The notes beneath the pieces are model-generated. The model saw nothing but the letters and a program-made list of their open reading frames with translations. It searched no databases and had not been told where the DNA came from. Below are positions 57,695 to 64,000 of a stretch of DNA of 64,000 bases, piece by piece (the first letter of the stretch is position 1; every line of letters begins with the position of its first letter). Source of the stretch: Pectobacterium fontis (lineage in GTDB: Bacteria > Pseudomonadota > Gammaproteobacteria > Enterobacterales > Enterobacteriaceae); the NCBI RefSeq assembly GCF_000803215.1, contig NZ_JSXC01000019.1, positions 1 to 64,000 on the forward strand. Reading direction: 5' to 3'. The translations under genes were made by a program, and so were the position numbers.

Positions 57695-57711
57695 TTCACA
57701 GTGACAGTGAA
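57695..57711. promoter_or_regulatory. Dyad in the metR-metE intergenic region
   Basis: ttcac-N7-gtgaa inverted repeat, 9 bp upstream of metR and about 80 bp upstream of metE. MetR sites are described as TGAA-N5-TTCA; this dyad has a different order, so it is only a candidate. Confidence 0.3.
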
Positions 57712-57790
57712 TAAATTGCGCTTGTGGTGACTACACTACCTGCGGATTATGGAGGTGTAAACATCTGGACGGCTAAATGAGGAATTAACG

Positions 57791-60055
57791 ATGGCGATTG
57801 TGAATCACACACTGGGTTTTCCGCGCGTTGGGCTACGCCGTGAACTGAAAAAAGCACAGGAAAGCTACTGGGCAGGTAACGCGACACAGGAGGAGCTGCT
57901 GAGCGTCGGACGTGAGCTGCGTGCGCGTCATTGGCAACAACAGAAGGATGCTGGCGTTGAGCTGCTGCCAGTGGGTGATTTCGCCTGGTACGACCATGTG
58001 CTGACCACAAGTCTGCTGCTGGGTAACGTACCTGAGCGTCATCGAAATGAAGACGGTTCGGTCGATCTGGATACGCTGTTCCGTATTGGTCGCGGGCGTG
58101 CGCCAACCGGTAAACCGGCGGCGGCGGCAGAAATGACCAAATGGTTTAACACGAACTATCACTACATGGTGCCGGAATTCACTCAAGGACAGCAGTTCAA
58201 GCTGACCTGGACACAACTGCTGGACGAAGTTGATGAAGCACTGGCGTTGGGCCATAACGTGAAACCTGTGCTGTTAGGTCCGGTGACCTACCTGTGGCTG
58301 GGCAAAGTGAAAGGTGAGTCATTTGATCGTCTATCGCTGCTAAAGGACATTCTACCGGTTTACCAGCAGGTATTGGCTGAGCTGGCGAAGCGCGGCATCG
58401 AGTGGGTGCAGATTGACGAGCCTGCACTGGCGCTGGAACTGCCGCAAGAATGGCTGGCGGCGTTTAAACCAGCCTACGACGCGCTGCAAGGTCAGGTGAA
58501 ATTGCTGCTGACGACCTATTTCGATAGCGTTAGCCAGAACTTGGAAACGATCAAAGCCCTGCCGGTTCAGGGACTGCATATCGATCTGGTTCACGGTAAA
58601 GATGATGCCGCGACGCTGAGTGCTCAACTGCCTGCGAACTGGGTGCTGTCTCTGGGGGTGATTAATGGCCGCAACGTCTGGCGTGCTGACCTGAGCAACT
58701 GGTTTCAACGCCTGCAACCGCTGGTAGGGACGCGCGATCTGTGGCTGGGAAGTTCATGTTCACTGCTGCATAGCCCGATTGATCTGAGCGTAGAAGCGCG
58801 TCTGGATGAGGAAGTAAAGAGCTGGTTCGCTTTTGCCATCCAGAAATGTGCGGAGCTGTCGTTGTTGTCTCAGGCACTGAACAGCGGCAACGGTCAGGCA
58901 TTGGAAGCGTATAGCGCGCCGATTCGCGCGCGCCGCACCTCAACGCGCGTGAATAATGCCGCCGTTGCGCAGCGTCTGGCGGCGATTACCGCACAGGACA
59001 GCCAGCGTCAGAACGTGTATTCGGTTCGTGCTGATGCCCAGCGCGAGCGTTTTAATCTGCCAGCCTGGCCGACGACCACGATCGGTTCTTTCCCACAAAC
59101 TACGGAAATTCGTGGCCTGCGTTTGGATTTCAAACAGGGGCGTCTGGATAGCCATCACTATCGCACCGGCATTGCCGAGCACATCAAGCAGGCTGTGGTT
59201 GAACAGGAGCGTCTGGGTCTGGACGTACTGGTGCACGGTGAAGCCGAGCGTAACGACATGGTGGAGTATTTTGGCGAGCATCTGGATGGGTTTGTCTTTA
59301 CCCAGAACGGTTGGGTGCAGAGCTACGGTTCTCGCTGTGTGAAGCCGCCAGTCATCATTGGCGATGTGAGCCGTCCAGAAGCCATCACCGTTGAGTGGGC
59401 GAAATACGCACAGTCTCTGACCGACAAGCCGATGAAAGGCATGCTGACAGGGCCGGTGACTATCCTGTGTTGGTCGTTCCCGCGCGAAGACGTCACGCGG
59501 GAAACCATCGCCAGACAGATTGCGCTGGCGCTGCGTGATGAAGTGGCGGATTTGGAGGCGGCGGGCATTGGTATCATCCAGATCGATGAACCGGCGCTGC
59601 GTGAAGGTCTGCCGTTGCACCGCTCTGATTGGGATGCCTATCTGGCCTGGGCCGTGGATGCGTTCCGTCTGAACGCTGCTGTGGCGAAAGATGATACGCA
59701 GATCCACACCCACATGTGTTATTGCGAGTTCAACGACATCATGGATTCTATCGCCGCGCTGGATGCCGACGTGATTACGATTGAAACCTCTCGTTCCGAT
59801 ATGGAGTTGCTGGAGTCGTTTGAAGAGTTCGAATATCCAAATGACATCGGACCGGGGGTTTATGATATCCACTCTCCGAACGTACCGAGCGTAGAGTGGA
59901 TGGAAGCCTTGCTGAAGAAAGCGGCACAGCGTATTCCTGCGGAACGCCTGTGGGTGAACCCGGATTGCGGCCTGAAAACCCGCGGCTGGCCGGAAACGCG
60001 TCAGGCTCTGGCGAATATGGTTCAGGCAGCACAGCGTCTGCGTGAAACCCAGTAA
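57791..60055 (+). CDS. metE: Cobalamin-independent methionine synthase
   Basis: The 754-residue enzyme transfers methyl from methyltetrahydrofolate-triglutamate to homocysteine. N-terminal half: [19 protein letters not shown]-terminal catalytic half: [16 protein letters not shown], zinc ligands in THMCYCEF (His and Cys), a glutamate in [10 protein letters not shown], and [11 protein letters not shown] (Cys). Length and residues are normal. Divergent from metR, ended by a strong terminator. Confidence 0.97.
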   Translation: MAIVNHTLGFPRVGLRRELKKAQESYWAGNATQEELLSVGRELRARHWQQQKDAGVELLPVGDFAWYDHVLTTSLLLGNVPERHRNEDGSVDLDTLFRIGRGRAPTGKPAAAAEMTKWFNTNYHYMVPEFTQGQQFKLTWTQLLDEVDEALALGHNVKPVLLGPVTYLWLGKVKGESFDRLSLLKDILPVYQQVLAELAKRGIEWVQIDEPALALELPQEWLAAFKPAYDALQGQVKLLLTTYFDSVSQNLETIKALPVQGLHIDLVHGKDDAATLSAQLPANWVLSLGVINGRNVWRADLSNWFQRLQPLVGTRDLWLGSSCSLLHSPIDLSVEARLDEEVKSWFAFAIQKCAELSLLSQALNSGNGQALEAYSAPIRARRTSTRVNNAAVAQRLAAITAQDSQRQNVYSVRADAQRERFNLPAWPTTTIGSFPQTTEIRGLRLDFKQGRLDSHHYRTGIAEHIKQAVVEQERLGLDVLVHGEAERNDMVEYFGEHLDGFVFTQNGWVQSYGSRCVKPPVIIGDVSRPEAITVEWAKYAQSLTDKPMKGMLTGPVTILCWSFPREDVTRETIARQIALALRDEVADLEAAGIGIIQIDEPALREGLPLHRSDWDAYLAWAVDAFRLNAAVAKDDTQIHTHMCYCEFNDIMDSIAALDADVITIETSRSDMELLESFEEFEYPNDIGPGVYDIHSPNVPSVEWMEALLKKAAQRIPAERLWVNPDCGLKTRGWPETRQALANMVQAAQRLRETQ

Positions 60056-60075
60056 GGTTTAATTGCTGATGACAT

Positions 60076-60103
60076 CAGGGAGGCTATTGCCTCCCTGGTT
60101 TTT
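60076..60103 (+). terminator. metE terminator
   Basis: Nine-base perfect GC-rich stem (cagggaggc / gcctccctg), tatt loop and T6, 20 bp after the metE stop. Confidence 0.92.
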
Positions 60104-60660
60104 TCGGTTCCTGCATAAATAAAATACGCATTCTTTATTTTTCATATCAACGCGACCTGACTATCCTTCTATGTAATTGAAGCGTTATTTCTGTTAACGG
60201 TGCGTAGATTGATATGTGCTTTTACCGATCGAAATTAATTTTATGATAGTCAATGGCTATCTGTTATTTATTTTTGAATGATTTAAACGATCAAATGGTA
60301 AAGGTCATGTGCGATATGCCGATAAAATGAATAATACAGGAGCGGCTTCGGCTGTGTGAATTCGGAGAGGGAAGTCCATGATTTTCTCCTCAATCACGTC
60401 TTTCCGACCTTATCAGCTATATTTGTAGCACTGTTCGATTTATTTCCACGTTTGCACCTCAACACCCGAGGAAACTATTTGATCGTTGATCGCGCCTCTC
60501 ATGCTGAGAGCGTGCGTAAAAATGCCTGCCTCAAGGTATCTCTGGCGCATCAGAAGGTTTATGCCCTTCGGGTAGCCAGCCATTCTCTACCCTGTTTTTT
60601 CATCAAGCTGCGATATGTGCGCAATTGACATTGCTATGCATTACTTAAAAGGAGTGAGAC
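60104..60660. other. Intergenic region and long leader of the chemoreceptor gene
   Basis: 557 bp between metE and the chemoreceptor. It contains the FliA promoter at 60299-60325; transcription should begin near 60335, leaving a leader of about 325 nt. A plus-strand open frame of 90 codons (60356-60628, GTG start) lies in the leader; it has no recognisable domain and poor ribosome site, so I do not call it a gene. AT-rich before 60290. Confidence 0.5.
60299..60325 (+). promoter_or_regulatory. FliA (sigma-28) flagellar class 3 promoter
   Basis: TAAA (60299-60302), then 15 bases, then GCCGATAA (60318-60325). Every consensus base and the spacing match. It points to the chemoreceptor gene downstream. 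Confidence 0.9.
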
Positions 60661-62322
60661 ATGAATTTAGCGAATTGGCGTATTGGCTATCGACTGGGTG
60701 CTGGATTTGCCATCCTGATTTTGATGTTGTTTGCCGTGAGTATTTTTGCTCTTTCTAAGTTATCCAGTTTTCAGGATGGTGCCAGAGATATTGTCAAAGA
60801 GGTTTACCCGCAAACGGTGGATGCCAATAGTCTCATCGATAACGTCACCAGCATTTTGGTGGCGTATCAGCGGTTGATGTTGGTTTCCGGTCAGGAGCAA
60901 ATCCAGGCAAATGTGGCGCGTGTGAATGAGTTTCGTCAGGAAATTAGCCGCCTGTTGGACAAGCTGGACAGCCAAACCGTTGAGGAGCGTTCGATCGCTC
61001 AGCTACGCGCTATCCACACGATTCGTGTCGAGTTTTTGAAGTCTGGCGATAAAATCATTAGTGAAGTGCAGGCTGGCAATCGGGATGCGGCGATTGAGGA
61101 ATTCAATACCAACCTGAATGTCGTACAGCGCCAGTACCGTGATACGGTAAAACAATTGGTTAGCTATCAAGATGATGCGATGGACATCTCTGTGGAAACC
61201 ATGTCTGCGGTATATCGCGAGTCTCGTATTATCCTCTTGCTTATTTTAGCACTCGGTGCGGTATCGGGTGCATTGATTGCCTGGTCTATCACGCGCAGCG
61301 TAACCCGACCAATACAGCAGGCTTTGCAAGTGGCAAATAAGGTGGCACAGGGCGACCTGACCTCACGTATCACTGTGACCAGCAAAGATGAAACCGGATT
61401 GTTGCTGCAATCGTTGGATCACATGAACACCAGCCTGAGCACGATTGTCGGGCAGGTACGTGATGGTGCAGAAGCCATCTCGACGGCGGCCTCACAGATT
61501 GCCGCAGGTAATCAGGATCTGTCATCGCGTACTGAAGAGCAGGCTAGCTCGCTGGAAGAAACGGCGGCTTCCATGGAACAGCTCACCTCCACGATTAAAA
61601 ATACGGCAGAAAACACCCAGCAGGCGACGGAGGTTGCCAATAAAGCTTCCGGTGCTGCCAAGCAAAGCGGCGACGTGATGGTCTCCGTGACGCAGAAAAT
61701 GCGTGGCATTCGTGATTCCTCCCAGCGTATGGCAGAAATTATTGGCGTGATTGACGGTATTGCCTTCCAAACCAATATTCTGGCGCTGAATGCGGCGGTT
61801 GAAGCGGCACGCGCGGGTGAACAGGGGCGTGGCTTTGCGGTGGTGGCGGGGGAAGTTCGTTCTCTGGCACAGCGTAGTGCAACCGCTGCGCGTGAGATCA
61901 AAGACTTGATTGACGACTCTGTGAGCAAAATTCAGGAAGGCATGTTGCTGGTGGATACGGCCGAAGAAACGATGGACGGCTTAACGGGCTATGTACGAGA
62001 TGTGAATGAGATCATCAGTGAAATCTCTCAGGCGAGCCATGAACAGAGCGATGGCATCAATCAGATGAATCTGGCGGTGGGACAGATTGATACCACGACC
62101 CAGCAGAATGCGGCGTTGGTTGAAGAGTCTGCCTCCGCGGCCCTGTCTCTGCAAGCACAGGCTTCCGTGCTGACAGAGGCGGTGAGCGCCTTTAAGCTTT
62201 CGTCTTATGGTAATGTCAAAACCGTGTCTTATGCACCCGCTCCCACGCGTACGCCAACGCTGTCTTTAGCGCCAACTGCGATGAAAAACCAGCGCGATAA
62301 CGGCGACTGGACGTCGTTTTAA
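60661..62322 (+). CDS. Methyl-accepting chemotaxis protein
   Basis: The 553-residue transmembrane chemoreceptor. TM1 about residues 11-31; periplasmic four-helix bundle ligand domain (about 35-190); TM2 about 191-212; HAMP with [20 protein letters not shown]; cytoplasmic signalling domain with the hairpin tip [20 protein letters not shown] and [16 protein letters not shown]. The methylation helices include [19 protein letters not shown]. The C-terminus is DWTSF, a W-X-X-F pentapeptide of the kind that tethers CheR and CheB. Ligand unknown. GGAG ribosome site. Confidence 0.95.
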   Translation: MNLANWRIGYRLGAGFAILILMLFAVSIFALSKLSSFQDGARDIVKEVYPQTVDANSLIDNVTSILVAYQRLMLVSGQEQIQANVARVNEFRQEISRLLDKLDSQTVEERSIAQLRAIHTIRVEFLKSGDKIISEVQAGNRDAAIEEFNTNLNVVQRQYRDTVKQLVSYQDDAMDISVETMSAVYRESRIILLLILALGAVSGALIAWSITRSVTRPIQQALQVANKVAQGDLTSRITVTSKDETGLLLQSLDHMNTSLSTIVGQVRDGAEAISTAASQIAAGNQDLSSRTEEQASSLEETAASMEQLTSTIKNTAENTQQATEVANKASGAAKQSGDVMVSVTQKMRGIRDSSQRMAEIIGVIDGIAFQTNILALNAAVEAARAGEQGRGFAVVAGEVRSLAQRSATAAREIKDLIDDSVSKIQEGMLLVDTAEETMDGLTGYVRDVNEIISEISQASHEQSDGINQMNLAVGQIDTTTQQNAALVEESASAALSLQAQASVLTEAVSAFKLSSYGNVKTVSYAPAPTRTPTLSLAPTAMKNQRDNGDWTSF

Positions 62323-62498
62323 GCGGCCTCTGTAACAAGGTAACGGTTAATGCCGATCGCGTCGGTATGGATGTAGGGGGAAACACGGCGATGAGGTTTC
62401 CATAGCGATGCCTCACGCCGTAGTAGCTCGCGGTTTTTCAATGGCTCACATCAGCATTAACCGATCGCCGATGGTTTTTTAGACATTGTGTGGTGGTG

Positions 62499-63326
62499 CT
62501 ACGCCACCCCGTTTTTCTGGAACCACGTCAGCATACGCTGCCAGCCGTCACGCGCGGATTCTTCATGATAGCTGGGGCGGTAATCGGCATGGAAAGCATG
62601 TCCGGCATCGGGGTAAACGATAATCTCTGCCGCCGCGTTGGCAGCACGCAGCGCCTGCCGCATAGTCTCCACCTGCGCCAACGGAATACTCTCGTCTTTC
62701 GCACCATATAATCCCAGCACGGGCGCTTCCAATTCTGTTGCAATATCGACCGGGTGTTTCGGGCTATTTAGCGTTTTCTCACCGGTAAATTTTCCATACC
62801 AGGCAACGGCTGCCTTGATCTGCGGGTTGTGCGCGGCATAGAGCCAGGTGATGCGTCCACCCCAACAAAAACCTGTGATCGCCAGCTTGTTGGCATCGCC
62901 CCCCTGCTTAATCGCCCAGTTGGCAGTGTGATCGAGATCGGACAGCACCTGCGTATCCGGCACCTTATAAACCAGCTCGGTCAGGATTTGCTGAATATCG
63001 CTATAGTGGCTGGCGTCGCCCTGACGAAAATACAGCTCTGGCGCAATCGCCATATAACCCTGTTTGGCCAGCCTGCGACACACATCCTGAATATGTTGGT
63101 GCACACCGAAAATTTCCTGCACCACCAGAATGATAGGGAGCGGCCTATCATGATTTGCCGGTCTGGCGATATAAGCGGGTAGCTGCTCGCCCTGAGAAGG
63201 AATGGTGGTTTCACTGGCAATGATACCGACAGAATCCGTCGTAATGATGGAGGAGGTCTGCGGCTCCACCGCCGGGGATAGCCCTTGCGGAAGGTGTTTG
63301 AAGGTCGTCAGTTCATCAGTCTTCAT
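62499..63326 (-). CDS. ysgA: Dienelactone hydrolase family protein YsgA
   Basis: The 275-residue alpha/beta-hydrolase resembles E. coli Ysg[21 protein letters not shown], nucleophile elbow [10 protein letters not shown] (cysteine), aspartate in [11 protein letters not shown] and histidine in [13 protein letters not shown] form the triad. Start at 63326 follows AGGAG; the frame extends 35 codons further. Substrate unknown. Between metE and udp, as in E. coli. Confidence 0.9.
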   Translation of the reverse strand: MKTDELTTFKHLPQGLSPAVEPQTSSIITTDSVGIIASETTIPSQGEQLPAYIARPANHDRPLPIILVVQEIFGVHQHIQDVCRRLAKQGYMAIAPELYFRQGDASHYSDIQQILTELVYKVPDTQVLSDLDHTANWAIKQGGDANKLAITGFCWGGRITWLYAAHNPQIKAAVAWYGKFTGEKTLNSPKHPVDIATELEAPVLGLYGAKDESIPLAQVETMRQALRAANAAAEIIVYPDAGHAFHADYRPSYHEESARDGWQRMLTWFQKNGVA

Positions 63327-63466
63327 TACGCGCTCTCCTGTTACCGGCCAGCCGGTTTTCATATAAAGAGGGATTTCAGAACATCTATGATAAATACGAA
63401 CAATGATTAAAGAATCTACACTAGAAGACAATTAATCAGCAAAAATGAATTTTTCACCTCATTGAA

Positions 63467-63482
63467 AGTGATGTGAGTCACA
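63467..63482. promoter_or_regulatory. CRP site 2 of udp (distal)
   Basis: aGTGA-TGTGAG-TCACa, both half-sites perfect. Its centre (63474.5) is 52 bp from the proximal site, matching E. coli udp where CRP binds at about -41.5 and -93.5 with CytR between. Confidence 0.85.
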
Positions 63483-63518
63483 TATTTTATGTATGTTTGT
63501 ATTCGTTTCTTTTTCATC

Positions 63519-63534
63519 AGTGACATTAGTCACT
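63519..63534. promoter_or_regulatory. CRP site 1 of udp (proximal)
   Basis: aGTGA-CATTAG-TCACt, both half-sites perfect. A -10-like TAGAGT at 63556-63561 places the expected start near 63568, about -41.5 from this site: a class II CRP promoter. Confidence 0.85.
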
Positions 63535-63659
63535 TAAAAAAGTGTAGCGATGCGCTAGAGTCTTTTCCAGAACGGACGCTTACAGACTGCGATAGGCAGC
63601 GTTTATGGGGCGTCCGGCGTGATTTCTCTGATACCCAATTGATTGCCCGGGAGGCAGTT

Positions 63660-64000
63660 ATGTCTACATCTGATGTGTTCCATCTTGGTCTGGTCAAGAG
63701 CGATTTACAGGGCGCGACGCTGGCTATCGTGCCCGGCGATCCTGAACGCGTTGAGAAAATTGCTCGCCTGATGGATAACCCGGTGCATCTGGCCTCGCAC
63801 CGTGAGTTTACCTCGTGGCGTGCGGAACTGGACGGCAAAGCGATTATTGTTTGCTCGACTGGTATTGGCGGCCCGTCAACCTCCATCGCGGTAGAAGAAT
63901 TGGCACAGCTCGGCATCCGTACTTTCCTGCGTGTAGGCACAACGGGGGCGATTCAGTCCGGCATCAACGTCGGTGATGTCCTGGTCACTACTGCGGCCGT
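63660..64000 (+). CDS. udp: Uridine phosphorylase, N-terminal part
   Basis: 113 codons are present before the window ends; the full enzyme has about 253 residues. [19 protein letters not shown], phosphate-binding [31 protein letters not shown] and [13 protein letters not shown] match E. coli Udp closely. It splits uridine to uracil and ribose-1-phosphate. GGGAGG lies just before ATG at 63660. Regulated by CRP/CytR by site content. Confidence 0.96.
   Translation, partial: MSTSDVFHLGLVKSDLQGATLAIVPGDPERVEKIARLMDNPVHLASHREFTSWRAELDGKAIIVCSTGIGGPSTSIAVEELAQLGIRTFLRVGTTGAIQSGINVGDVLVTTAA

Noticed and set aside
58940-59872. 310-codon minus-strand frame opposite metE
   Set aside because: Antisense shadow of metE in GC-rich sequence; no independent domain.
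60356-60628. 90-codon open frame in the chemoreceptor leader
   Set aside because: GTG start, poor ribosome site and no recognisable domain; kept only as a possibility in the leader description.

Overview
The window reads as a chromosomal segment of a soft-rot enterobacterium, most likely Pectobacterium. The core proteins match Escherichia coli orthologues closely along their whole length. The gene blocks keep enterobacterial order (dppABCDF; dinD-yicC; rph-pyrE-slmA-dut-coaBC-radC-rpmBG-mutM-coaD-waaA; the waa locus; hldD-waaF-waaC-waaL; yibQ-envC; yibN-secB-gpsA-cysE; yigM-metR-metE; ysgA-udp). The genus is inferred from recall of gene content; no database was searched.

Layout. 1-275: right end of an IS200/IS605-type element. 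0.3-1.6 kb: a 2-hydroxycarboxylate transporter, then a 1.4 kb AT-rich gap with one good CRP site. 3.0-8.8 kb: dppABCDF, the dipeptide importer, with folded RNA structures between dppA and dppB. 9.1-11.6 kb: dinD and yicC separated by prophage remnants, including a broken AntA/AntB antirepressor. 11.7-22.5 kb: a large block between yicC and rph, which I remember as neighbours in E. coli. It encodes a dipeptide epimerase, a GsiABCD-like peptide importer, a P1/DmpA peptidase, an M55 D-aminopeptidase, an isoaspartyl peptidase and a LysR regulator. This is the best candidate for a coherent, little-described system: import and hydrolysis of peptides with D-, iso- or beta-linked residues.

22.6-30.4 kb: housekeeping genes for tRNA/rRNA processing, pyrimidine and dUTP metabolism, division control, CoA synthesis and ribosomal proteins, with one long unrecognised protein between rpmG and mutM, and mutM. 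30.5-44.5 kb: LPS core region. Its middle part (about 30.5-42.2 kb) is conspicuously AT-rich and carries glycosyltransferases, a hexapeptide acetyltransferase, a DUF1919-like protein, an IS3-type remnant and a decayed gene. A JUMPstart/ops element lies just upstream of waaQ, so the waaQ operon should depend on RfaH. 44.6-48.9 kb: hldD-waaF-waaC-waaL, the inner-core and O-antigen ligase operon, with overlapping genes.

49-60 kb: yibQ-envC, yibN, secB-gpsA-cysE, pagP, yigM, metR and metE. gpmI and grxC, which sit in this neighbourhood in E. coli, are not here. 60.3-62.3 kb: a methyl-accepting chemotaxis protein behind a consensus FliA promoter and an unusually long leader. 62.5-64.0 kb: ysgA and the start of udp, whose promoter has two CRP sites 52 bp apart as in E. 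coli.

Envelope functions dominate: peptide uptake and recycling, LPS core building, lipid A palmitoylation (pagP) and septal murein hydrolase activation (envC).
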